Positions 9,673 through 20,200 of a DNA stretch of 64,000 nt are shown in pieces. The position numbers and the translations under genes are program-made. The DNA lies in NCBI RefSeq assembly GCF_964188355.1, contig NC_134173.1:67630671-67694670 (forward strand). The letters are read 5' to 3'. The notes beneath the pieces are model-generated. The model did no database searches. It saw only the letters and a program-made list of their open reading frames with translations, and had not been told where the DNA came from. Each line of letters begins with the position of its first letter. Position 1 is the first letter of the stretch. Origin of the DNA: Buteo buteo. Lineage: Eukaryota; Chordata; Aves; Accipitriformes; Accipitridae.

Positions 9673-12600
9673 CATCTTAGGGGCACTATAAAACTTCATT
9701 GATCACTGCTGCTTCTAAACTGTTTCCATTTTTTTCTGCTTGAATGGCACAACACAAAATTAATTATCACCCTCTGAGGTGTAGAAGGAGTACAGCCTGG
9801 TGCTTATCTACCTTTGTGAGCACCGTGGCTCCTCTGATTTAAATTTTTGCCTGTAATATGCAATTGCTTAAATCTCTTCTTGGTACAGTGAGGGTACCAG
9901 CTACAAAGGTGTCCATCACGAGGTCAGGGCTTAAACGGGACACCCTCTGAGACTAAACCAGAGAGCTGGTGAGCAGCTTATGACAGACGTCCACACTAGA
10001 TACTTCTCCCTCCCTCCTTAGGTCTTTTCTCCAGTGGCTGTGGAGTTTATTTAGCGGCTGTTAACCAGTTTGCCTATATTAGTATTCCCATCCCAGGGGG
10101 AATCCTGTGCCTTGTAGCATAGGAGCAGCAGCATCGTGGCTATGAAATGGGCTTCCAGCTCCCAGGACAGTGTCCTGCTTCAGTTCACACCTTTACCTCT
10201 GACACGGGAGGTGGGAAGAAAGGGGTCAGTACAGGCCAAAGGCTGAGACGCCTCATTGCACCCAGGGTGCAACAGAGAGATGCAAAGGAGGGTGCAGAAC
10301 CAGGTCTCCTGCTTCTTAGGGTGGTGCTGGGTCATTATATGAAACGTGGGCAGTGGTGCCACCGTCACCGGCTGCGCTAAAAAAAGCACAAGTCTCCCAA
10401 CTGCCTCCGAGGAAGATCCCAGCCCTGCAGCCACAAACCAGTCTGCCCGAACCCGCAGAGGACCCAGCCCCAACGCCTGCCCCATGGCTGTGCCCACACG
10501 GGGATTGTGGGGAACATCCATAAACAAGCACGCTGGGAAGGTTAAACTTTAAACGTGAGTGCATAGACAGCAACTGGGCTTGAGAGGGGAGGGACACCGG
10601 GTCCAGCGTGGGTTTCCCACACTGTCCCCCGCTCCCATCCTGCTGCTGGGGGAGCGCCGTGCATCGTCCCCGAGCACAAGCCAGCACGCCCGTCGTGACA
10701 CTTCACGGGCTGCCAGCGTCACTCTCCCTTGAAAATCGCTCACATGAATATTGTATATTTGTTATAGATGGAGAGATTAGCGTAAAGGCTAAAAAAAGAA
10801 AGTAAACAGAAAGGGAAGGACCCTGGGGATACTGTGGTGGTTTATGCCAGCTTGGCTGGTCCAACCTGTTTATAATGTCTAACACAATCACAGGTGCCAA
10901 AGAATAACCGACAAGTTAAACAGTTTCCTCTTTGCCATTTAGCAACAGGATCTTTGTGTAAGGAGAGCAGGGCCCCTGGTGTTTTTCCCAGGAGCCAAGT
11001 GCTTCGGAAACAGGGAAGCAGACATGAGGCTCTTCTCCAGAGGCTGCTGGTGTTTTACCTACTTTGTGTGTCTTCTGCTGCTGTTGAGACGTGCAGTCCT
11101 CACTGCCGGGTGCACAGGGCTCTCCTGGTCTCCTCCTCTCTTCATAGGGCCTGAGGAACCCAAATCAGTGTACCCGGGACCTCCGCATGCCCATAGCTGG
11201 GTATCTCCAGTCACTTCTCAAGCTGAGCATCTTCTGGCGGATGACCCCTCGGTGCACCATGCTCAGTGTGGGACATCTCCCTAATGCCACAGCATTGGCT
11301 TCAGTGGGCTTGTGCTGTCTCCTGTGACTAGATCTATGACTCTTACCTCTCATCTGATGATGTTTTCACGTCCTGGGTTTTCTATCCCTGCTGACAGCAC
11401 CACTTTCCACTTCCTCTCCCAGGCTTGCAACTTCTGTTGTGATCTTTCACCCTTCACATAAAACAAACAAACTGGACTCCTTCTCCCCAAGGACTTGGTC
11501 AGTCCCTTTCTCAGGGGCTTCCTTGGGAAATCTGGCTGGGACCCGAATGGTGCTGCCTCTCTCTCTCTTGAATTCTCTCTTCTTTCTCTCATAACATTTG
11601 TTTCTTTACTACCGATGCTAATCGCCCAGTTCACAGTTTTTTTAATTCTCCCCCAAACTCAAGCATACTCGTCTCTGGATCTACTTTCCATCCCATGGGT
11701 CCAACACAGATTTAGTAATGCAGACATTTGGGTTCACTTTATCCCATTGCTTTCTTGTTTCTTAAATCATGTTCAAGCGAGTCATCTTAAATGCTCTCCA
11801 TAATCTCAAATGGAGTTTTTGCACCTCTCTGCCTTACTAGTTCAGTCTTGTTGCAGTGTCAGAAAGGCACCACTCTAAAATGCCACTTTTTTTTTTTTTA
11901 ATTGCACAGACTTGGGAAATATATGGAGCATCTGAGTTACATGTCTCCGTAGTTGGGCCATCAGTGACAAGTCTGTTGTTTCTGTGCTTCATATCAACCC
12001 TGCATGTCCGCTTTCTCTGCTCTGGAGTCACTGCTAAGCTCCCCTGAATCAGAGCCTTAAGAAACCTCCCTCACCTTGGAACATGCTCCCAATGGTTTGC
12101 CAAACATCCTCCCTACAGTCTTGCAGAGAAAGATGCATCGTGCAGTTTTGGGGCCCTAGCAAAACTGAGCCCAGCTTCATTAACATGGCTGTGTTATGAA
12201 CTGGATCATCTCTGTTTCCTTTACCTGTTACCTTTCTTCATGCTCAAAATAGCCATCAGGAGCCAGCCTATGTTTATGGATAATCCGTGTGAAGAAATGG
12301 ACAGGCGGAAAAAATTACATAAATTCTGGGGAGTGGAACTGGCAATGGTGATACGAGGATACTTTTATACACCTGAGTAGCCACCGTACTACTCTAACAC
12401 CTTCCTGCTCTTTATTCTTCACCTTACATTCAACACCAAGAGCTCATGGAAGGCAGTGGAAGTCTTTCCAGCAGCTTCAGAAAATTTCCCGTCTTTGCTT
12501 CTGCTCTATTATTGCCACCCACTCCTGGCTCTTAAGAAAATCACAGGTGAGTCACCATCACCTAGAGATGGGTCACTGTTTGGGGAAAAGGATGCATTTT

Positions 12601-15600
12601 CTTTAGATTAATACAAATACTTAACAGTGGGGAGTAGAAGTAAATTATGATAAACACCATTGCCTTGTACCATTATTTTATCATGGAATGAACTTGATAT
12701 TGGTAAATAGAGCAGGGAGGTATGTGTAAGGATCAGGAGAAGAACCTGTTGTGTCAAAACATAACACCTGCTGCAGAACAAATGGGTGTACACAGGCTTT
12801 GAATACATTCAGGATGGAAATTAGGTGGTGTCTAACCTTCAGAGGAGAAAAATTCCAAGGTAATATCCAAGAAGGTGAAGTGAGGACAAGACACTGATGC
12901 TCAACTTGGTGCCTTTAAGAGCAGGCTGAGGTGAAATGATGGCTTCTACTAGGAGAGGAGCAGATGCAACGGCCCAGCCCTTTCTTCTGAGCGTCTGACA
13001 TGACTTAGGTTTTTGGACGGTTCCAGAGTTAACCTGGAAAAAGCTTAATCCCTGGATGAGGGAAGGTATAATTACTGCTGTGATTACACGTTGTCAGCTG
13101 TTTTTTCTGCTGTGTGTCTCCACGACCCATGTTCGGGGGGCATGTGTGGGGGTTTGCTCCAGCCTCCGCTGCGCCTACCTGCCCTGGCTGAGGACACTTC
13201 ACTCCCCAGCCGCCTTTGGTCACCAGCTGGAGGCTGTCACCTCCGCGCCGCGCTAACCGCCAGGAGCACGTCACAGCTCTCGTTGGCTCCGCTGGCGCTT
13301 CACTTAACTCGGCCAGCTTTGCCTGACACGGATTAAGAAGCACTCATGTGATCCCTGCAGCCGGCAAAGCTGGTGGGGCCATAGACAGAGAAGCAATAGC
13401 AGAGCCCTGGAGGGCAAAAGCCTTCAGCTGGCACAGCCTTGCCGCAGCCTGACCCCTGATCTTTGCCTTGAATCTTCTTCTGGCCTCGAAAGAGCGCGCT
13501 GCATCATTTGGCCCCGACTTTGCCGTGTTTAACTTGCAGGGGTGAACTTAGAGCAATGCAATTGCCTTCTGTAAGTGTGCTAAGCTGTCGTAAAGGTGAT
13601 TAAACTCAAGCGCTTTATTGACATGGACTGAGTATATTTAGGTCGTAATAGTAGCTGATTTTTAGAGTACAACCGCTAGAAAGGCTGCAGGACTGAGCAA
13701 TACAAACACAAGACATATTCTACATGCCTGTGGAAAGAGAATCTTTGTATTACCTCCTGCAATGAGAGACCCTGGGTGTGATGGAAACGGCTGGTCCCCC
13801 CGTGACTGCTGAGGCTCCAGACGTGCCATCGCTGGGGGAAAAGCTTGGTGGTCACCTGCCATCCCCTTGCCAGCCTCCCCAGAAAGGGGTACAGCATAAA
13901 GGATGGTTTGTACATTTTTATGGGGTCTGGAGCCTGACTTCCAAACCCTGGGGCTGCCTCGCGGTGGATGGGCGCAGCACGTCCTTCTGCCACAGGTTGC
14001 AGAGGTCCCTCCTGGAGCAGCATCTGGATAAGCTTGCGTGATTGCGGTGTGACTTGTCTGTGCATAAACAGGCAGGCAAACGCTTTCAACTCTCTTTTTC
14101 ACGATGTTTTCCTGGCTTTGTCACGCCAGGAATTGTACGTGGAGAGACCCGTGTCTCATCCCGGCGCACAGAGCTGTGTTCACGGCCGCGCTGCCGGTGC
14201 TGGCAACACACAGGCAAGCCTGTGGCGTCGGGAAAACCAGTATTAATTTGAGCTGATGTTTAATAGCAGATTCTGTGTGTGTTTTGCCGAGGAAGGAAGG
14301 GAGTCCTAGGGAGAAAGGAATGAAAACTCAATTTTCAGTGCTATTTGATACATATTTCTCTCCTGCTCTGGCAGCCAGGAGTTGTGAAGGAGCCAGCAGG
14401 GCCCCATTTAAGGGCAATACCCATGCGAAGCCAGAGTAATAGCTTTATGCCACCGCTTCTCCCAATCTCTGGAGCGGGAACGGGCTTGGAGAAAAAAGCG
14501 TGTCAGGCTGCTCCAGCACTCGGGCTCTTTTCAGCTGACGAAATGATCTTTTGGTCGCAGGAGTAACCGCAGATTTTGGTCTTTCTCCTGCGTTCACTGA
14601 CCTCGGGAGGTCATTTATTTAGGACTTGGTCTCCAGCCAGCTGTAAGAGTACGGCCGGCCCAAAGGGATCTCCTCCACCCCTCCTCTGCTGCAGCAGGTT
14701 GCTGGAGGTACGGCACAAAGACCTTCAATCTGCTTCATCAGGAGGGCTCCCTCCTCTCTTGCTGTGAGCACGCAAAGCCTCTTTTTCCAAGCCAGTGCTG
14801 TATCTTGCTTAAACTGCAGGACTCCAGAATTGTAGTTTGGATAAAGCCACATTTTATGCCGTAATTTTATACCTTTTGCATTGGCATTTGCTTCTCCTGT
14901 CATGACTGGGTTGTCCTTGCAGATCAGCTTTTTATTGCACTATTCAAAGCATTGTAGGGGAGTCGGGAGCATATTTACTAATTAAATGAAACAGCATGTG
15001 CTATCCACATGAAAATGTCCCTGTGCTAGATATAGGACTCGCTCTGTGCAGAGGCTGATTAGCCTTCTGTGGCAGGGGCAGCTCCCAAACTGGGCACCAC
15101 AGCCCACGCTGGTGCTAACAGGTACTCTGGGGTTGTGCACGCTGCAGGAAAGACCCCGCAGCTCCCGTGTTGTTGCAAAGGTGCCGGCACAGCAAGATTT
15201 TAGGTTCCCTCCTGGACAGAGCAAAAACAGTATGGGGGGAAAAAAAAAAATCACGTGGCATTGAAGCTCCTGCTTTGTTTCAGTTCTGGCCTGGAATAGA
15301 GGAGGATACATTTCATTTTTTTCTTAGTTTGTTGAGAAAAAAAAAAGGAAAATAAAGATCATTTTGCCCATATACTGGAGATTTGCTTTCGTTTTACTGT
15401 TTCACCGGTCTGCAGCCTGTTCTGTATTTTTGATGTCGTTTCTTCCAGTACAGAGAGGACCACAAAGCTACTTTCCCCACTTGCCTGCGGGATGCTCGTA
15501 CCCTTCTCTCCCGTGCTGACTCGGAGACACCCGTGACCTTTCAGCACTTGCTCCTCGGGGAGGGGAGGGGGGGGGATCTTTGTCGCGATCCGTGATTCCC

Positions 15601-15951
15601 ATGAGCGAGCAAACTCGCGGAGCCCGGGAGAAACGGGACCGAAGGCACCTCTCGAGGTCACAACCAGCAGAAGAGCAGCAGGGAAGGGCTCCCGATCCTT
15701 CCCACTCGCTTTATGCTGAAGCCGATCCCGTTCTCCCGTGGCGTGTGCCGGTCCGAGCGAGCCCCCAACCCCCCCCCCCCACTCCGCGCCGGCTGCCCCC
15801 GCACCTGCGGAGCGCCACCGCCGCCCTCGCCGTTTTATCATTTTATTTTTTTTATTTCAATTTTTGAATTTTCGTTTCGGCGCGGTGCGTGCGTGGGCTG
15901 CGCGGGGGCAGGAGCGCGGGGGCGGCCGTTTGCGCGCGCTGCCCCCGGGGC

Positions 15952-15998
15952 TGCGGCGGCGGCCGGCGGCGGCGGCGGCGGCAGGGGGGGGGGGGGGG
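15952..15998 (+). repeat. CGG/GGC repeat followed by a 15-G homopolymer
   Basis: An interrupted CGG tract (three units, a CCGG interruption, then six units) runs into CAG and then 15 consecutive G (15984-15998), ending four bases upstream of the CRE palindrome. It lies at or just upstream of the likely transcription start. CGG tracts and G-runs of this kind are length-unstable and error-prone in sequencing, so the printed length should be treated with caution. Confidence 0.85.
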
Positions 15999-16001
15999 CG
16001 G

Positions 16002-16009
16002 TGACGTCA
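16002..16009. promoter_or_regulatory. cAMP response element TGACGTCA
   Basis: A perfect palindromic full-site CRE, TGACGTCA, embedded in the 10-bp palindrome GTGACGTCAC (16001-16010). Full-site CREs in CpG islands near start sites are typical CREB/ATF binding sites. The position about 160 bp upstream of the first donor fits a core-promoter role. Confidence 0.7.
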
Positions 16010-16010
16010 C

Positions 16011-16171
16011 AGAGCCGCTCGCCAGCACAACGTTCCATTGAGGCGAGCGCGTGCTCGGGCGAGCACATGGGCAGCGGGGCCCGCGCCGCTCCGCGCCCCT
16101 TCCGCGCCCCTCCGCGCTCCTCGGCCCCTGCCACGGCCCCGGCGGACCCTTTCCCGGGAAGGGGCAGCGCG
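16011..16171 (+). other. First exon of the CpG-island gene (start approximate)
   Basis: The exon end is well supported: GCGCG|GTGAGTACC at 16171/16172. The 5' boundary is only inferred to lie just after the CRE. An ATG at 16067-16069 in a modest context (CGAGCACATGG) opens a frame of exactly 35 codons to the donor, beginning MGSGARAAPRPF and rich in Ala, Pro and Arg, ending in phase 0. It may be an N-terminal coding exon, but the composition is what any GC-rich 5' UTR would encode, so an untranslated exon with an upstream ATG is at least as likely. The gene is not identifiable from this exon. Confidence 0.55.
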
Positions 16172-16258
16172 GTGAGTACCGGGGCTGCAGCAGCAGCAGC
16201 AAACGGCGGTGGGGTGAGGGGAGGTGGTTTGGGGTGTTTTGGTTCGGTTTGGGTTTTT

Positions 16259-16293
16259 CCCCCCCCCCCCATTTTTTTTTTTTTTTTTTTTTT
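16259..16293. repeat. C12-A-T22 homopolymer pair
   Basis: Twelve C (16259-16270), one A, then 22 T (16272-16293), just inside the intron after the first exon. It is a polypyrimidine tract and a likely site of sequencing or assembly length error. It is followed by ordinary CpG-island sequence. Confidence 0.85.
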
Positions 16294-16472
16294 GTTTTGC
16301 CTTCCTCATCCCTTTGCTTTATAATTTGCGGCTCCCCGGTGGGAGATCTTGCGGGTCGCGGCGGAGTTTGCAGCTTGGGCGCGGGGGTTCGTGCGGATGG
16401 GTGGGGGTGGGGATTGCGTTGCATTTTATTTATTTATTTTTATTTATTTAAGAGGGCCGGCTCGACGGTGGG

Positions 16473-16482
16473 CTAAAAATAG
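16473..16482. promoter_or_regulatory. MEF2-type site CTAAAAATAG
   Basis: CTAAAAATAG matches the MEF2 consensus YTAWWWWTAR at every position. It sits in CpG-island sequence about 300 bp inside the presumed first intron. An AT-rich site of this kind inside GC-rich DNA is more noticeable than it would be elsewhere. Function is inferred from the motif alone. Confidence 0.4.
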
Positions 16483-16749
16483 TCACCGGCGAACCGAAAT
16501 CCGTGCGGACGGGGAGGCGAAGGGCTGGGGATGCCCTTCCAGCGTCAATAAATGGCCGCGGCGAGGGCCGGCAGCGCGGGGGGGGGGGCGGCTTCGCTCC
16601 GAAATGACACGGCTCCCCCCTGCCCATCCCCCTGCCCGCCTCGGCGGCTCCTCCGGCCCCGGGGGGACGCGGGAGAGGGGGGAAACGGGTGCCCACCCCG
16701 CTCCTCCTTTATTTTTTTTGGTAGGCCTGGGGGAGGAAAACGCGTGGCC

Positions 16750-16783
16750 GGGAGGGGGAGTTTGGGGGGCCGGGGGCTGTGGG
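16750..16783 (+). other. G-quadruplex-capable G-rich cluster
   Basis: At least four runs of three or more G with short loops (GGG-A-GGGGG-AGTTT-GGGGGG-CC-GGGGG-CTGT-GGG) on the non-template strand of the proximal first intron. This satisfies the usual G3+N1-7 pattern. A second G-run (11-12 G) lies near 16947-16958. Confidence 0.55.
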
Positions 16784-17069
16784 TTTGCGCCGGTTGCGCG
16801 GAGGTTGCGCGGGTTTGCGGGGCGAGCGGGGCTTTTTATCCGCGGAGCCGAGCGGTCGGGGTCGGGCCGCCGTCGGCCTGGGCTGCCCCCGCTGTGAGCT
16901 GGGGGGAGCGAGACTCTGCGGAGGCTCCGGGGGCCGTTTCTGCCAAGGGGGGGGGGGTTTAGGCCGCTTTTCCCTGAAAAAAAAGGCTGTGGGTTTCTTT
17001 CAGGCGCGGCTGCAGTAGGCCGCGTTTTATTTTTATATGTGAATAATATCGACATGTTTTCATTGACAG

Positions 17070-17262
17070 GGCGCTTTAGGACTTGGGTCTCCGTCTGTTA
17101 AACTCTGGGTTGCTGCGTCTTAAAATGCCGTGCGGAGAAATCCCAGCAGAACCGATAATTGTGTCTGAGGGATGCTGGAGGCCTTCAGCGAGATCTTTTT
17201 TAATCCCATTCGAGTTGACAAGTTTAGACATGTTCGCCTGTCCACGTATATGGTCAGACACA
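17070..17262 (+). other. Candidate second exon of the CpG-island gene
   Basis: An acceptor (TGTTTTCATTGACAG, AG at 17068-17069) and a donor (GACACA|GTGAGTCG, 17262/17263) bound 193 bp at the 3' edge of the CpG island. An ATG at 17125 opens a frame of exactly 46 codons to the donor, starting MPCGEIPAEPIIVSEGCW and ending RIWSDT in phase 0. A second option is an untranslated exon. The minus strand is also open over nearly the same stretch (17076-17261), with a peptide including NSNGIKKDLAEGLQHPSD, so coding evidence is ambiguous as to strand. I do not recognise either peptide. The polypyrimidine tract is weak, which lowers confidence. Confidence 0.3.
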
Positions 17263-20200
17263 GTGAGTCGTGAACCTCACGCTAGTTCCTTTTTACTAGC
17301 ACGTTGAAAAATACACTTTGAGCAAGTCATTGGTTTGGAACAAAAGGGCTTTTCTGGGGGTATATTAGAGCATGTTAGCCATTGCTAAATACAAAGAACA
17401 CGAGGTATTAGGTACCCGTTACGGCTCTGTGAAATGGGCGTATTTATTTCTTCATCGAACAGAAATACAATCTCGCTAATGTCAGTTTGTGCCAACTGGT
17501 CCGGACTATCGTAAGACCACTTATAAATGTTGTTGTAAAATACGAGGATATTAAAAAAACCTAGCTCTGAAGTGTTGACATCACTGTAAGAAATAAGGAT
17601 GCAGGCCGATACTTAGTTGTGTCTCATAAACATCCCGTTTCCTGCCTACTGTGATTTTAAAATTATTTAATAAATATGTGTATTTTCCAAGCACGGGGAC
17701 CAGTCGGATGCTCTTTTGTGCTAGGTGCTGCCTATCTCTGATAAATGCCAGTTCACACCCCAGGGAGTTTCAAGTGATCCTATATATACTTTGCACCTCT
17801 TAACTTTTTTTTTCTCTCTCCTATCTCTCATAATATTAAGTCACGAGTCTGGCTTACAGCTAGCTTAGCGTCGTTACAGTTCTGATGATCTGGCCGTGCC
17901 TTTGTGTATCTGAAGTGATGTTATGTTAAGGTAATTAGTTGTACAGGTGCAGTTTGTCAGCCAATGGGAATGCCTCTGTACCTGTTAGGAGTAAAATACA
18001 CTGTACATCTATACGTCTAGCATCCCTGGGAGAGAGGCTGTGCCGGTCTGACTGCATGGGGACAGCGAGAGCAGTGCCAGCTCTCTGCCTCGGCAGGGCC
18101 CGAAGGATTTTACATCTTTTGCATCTGCACCCTGATGTCCACGCAACATCAGAGCAATTCTGCAATAGCGAAAATAAGGAAGGGTTTAGGCCTGCCGCCG
18201 TTGAAAGGCCCATCTGTTGCAGAAACGAACCGTGTGTTTCAATTAGTTGGTAAAATGGAATATTGGCTCCCTGGGTGAACGTGCATGCTTGGAATATAAC
18301 TTTGGTAGGAGCACACAGCTTTCAGAGATGATGGTGAGTTGTGTCTTCTGACAGCGCAGCGTGTTTGTGCAGCTCTGCAGTCGCGGTGTTATCTCTCTGT
18401 GCCCCTGCTGAACCAAAGCATAGGTTTTGGTTTAATTAAGGACTTTATCTGCTAAAATTGGAGCTTATGCTTACTTCTGTGCAAGATTTGAACCGTATCT
18501 TCCTGTTTTTAATCAGAATGCTTTACAAAGACATCTTATGCTTCCTGGCTGTATATATTTCTCTTAACTTTCATACAAGGAATTACTGGCAGGAGAAGCG
18601 ACCCATAGTGCCGATGTTGTGGAGCAAGGCTAGGCAAAAATAATTGTATATCTGTATACTTTTAAGATATCGGTGCATCTTGTGTTCGTTTGTCACCTTT
18701 CACAGCTGAAGATGTTCAGTGGGTTATTACAGTATCACTGTTTTTCTACAGGCCTCTTCAGGCTTTTTCTGTCATTATGCTGGTGCGGCTCTACTAGGAA
18801 TTGCAAGGTAGGGCTTACAAGTATGACATCGTAATAAAAAACATATTTTTTTTTCCCCCCCATTGCTCTGTGCAGACAATAGCGCTGGCAGGCCATGGGA
18901 AGGGGAAATGCTGTTTTTTGTGACCTGGGAGGTGTTTTCTGCTGCTTGTGGGAATGCTGGGGATTTGTATTTTGCTCCCAGTACATGAATTTAGAAAAGG
19001 CTGATGTTAGGTACCTGTGGTGCAGTGCACTGTGGCTTGGAGCAGTGCACTGCAGCTGTATACCCATCGGTTAAGCAATGCAAGTGGGTCTGTCAGAGCC
19101 CCACAGCGGAGCTTCTGTGCTGATCTTCTCTCTGCATTGCTGCTGGAGAGGCCGAGGTGGTGGGCACGTTGCCTTGAGCCCCCGCTGCTGGCCGAGGGGA
19201 CGGCGGCGTGGTTTGAGGTCCGTCTTTGTGAGCCAAGAAGGGTGCAGAGCTGCAGACCGAACTGGTGGAGAGGAAGATGCGTACCTGGTCAGGAAGCTTT
19301 TGCCTGTTTGCAGCAAGGTGATACAGATCTTATTTTGAAGCACCGTGTGTTATTTTCTGTCTCCTCGCTGGCTGGTATCTTTAGTACTGAACATCTGCAC
19401 AGTTCCTGGTGAGATTTATGAAGAGTGAGGAGGGAATAAAGACATAATCCGTCTCTTGGACGCATTAGCACTGGGTATGGGGCATGTTTTCCCTCATCAC
19501 AGCTGGATCTGTTCCTGAGCGGGTCCGTCTTCTTATGTAGCAAAGTGCTTAGTGCCCTGGCAAGCAATACCGCTGTACGTCGGCACATGGTTTATTTATA
19601 CCGGGAGATGCAGTGCCTGCTGCTTGCTTCCCTTGTTGGTACAGCTCAGCGGAGGACAGCGTTTTTTGGAGTTATCAGTGTTGTGATAAAGCAGCGTTCC
19701 TGAGTCTTTCCTCAGTTCTCTCTCTGGCAAATGCCAGAGGTTGTTTAGGACGGGGCTTGCTGGTGGTGCTTTTTTCCCCGTCACCCCAAGGGTGACAGAC
19801 GAGAAGTAGCGAGATGGTTACCTGGTGCGTCAGCTCCGCTCAGCTGAGGACAGCAGTCTGCAGGGTGACACAAACACAGGGACGGGACGGGCATGTGGAG
19901 TGGTCTGGATGGTTTGCAAGCATCCAGATCTGTGTGATCTAAATGCCTTTTAATGCATCCTGGGGTGGTTTCATTCTTTATGTGAAATCAAGGTCCGAAT
20001 GTGTATATCGATGTGGAGCTGTATCCTGCAAATCAGGGGCTGGTTGAGTATCACCCAGGGTTTCCAGGCAGGTTTGTCCCACCCACTCCGATGCCTGTGC
20101 TGTCACATCTTCACTGCTATTGATATCTTATATTTGTCCGCAGGTACTATGGTTGCATCCCCCATCGCCTCAAAAGGAAAATGATCCGTGAATTGCTGCT

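Larger units (their letters stand above)
8221..15589. other. Intergenic spacer upstream of the CpG island
   Basis: About 7.4 kb without a convincing protein-coding exon. It holds a minus-strand splice-bounded segment (8659-8763, annotated separately), an AT-rich enhancer-like block (9236-9470), a short TATA microsatellite (9645-9672), a T-run (about 11887-11900), and GC-richer patches at 10.4-10.7 kb and 13.1-13.3 kb with no start-site features. The long frames at 10.2-10.7, 13.0-13.3 and 13.7-14.1 kb overlap each other in several phases and lack splice boundaries, so I regard them as chance. Confidence 0.6.
15590..16960 (+). promoter_or_regulatory. CpG island promoter of a plus-strand gene
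   Basis: CpG density rises sharply here and falls again by about 17.0 kb. The island contains a perfect CRE (16002-16009), GC-box-like GGGGGCGG sequence (about 15918-15926), an NRF1-like TGCGCGCGCTG (about 15931-15941), a CGG tract and G-run immediately upstream of the CRE, and a consensus splice donor at 16171/16172. There is no TATA box at a useful distance, so initiation is probably dispersed within about 16.00-16.06 kb. An unusual 45-bp AT-rich patch (about 15835-15880) interrupts the GC-rich core. Transcription is inferred as plus because of the donor, but divergent minus transcription is typical of such islands. Confidence 0.8.

Noticed and set aside
10831..10885. TGTGGTGGTTTATGCCAGC as a possible LTR or repeat edge
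   Set aside because: No second terminus, no duplication and no internal LTR signals were found.
13662..14102. Two overlapping minus-strand frames of 137-146 codons
   Set aside because: Open in two phases at once and on the opposite strand too, no splice sites, no recognisable sequence.
15713..16424. Several long frames on both strands in the CpG island (up to 203 codons)
   Set aside because: Stop codons are depleted by high GC. The peptides are Ala/Pro/Gly/Arg runs and a Phe run from T22; all six frames behave alike.
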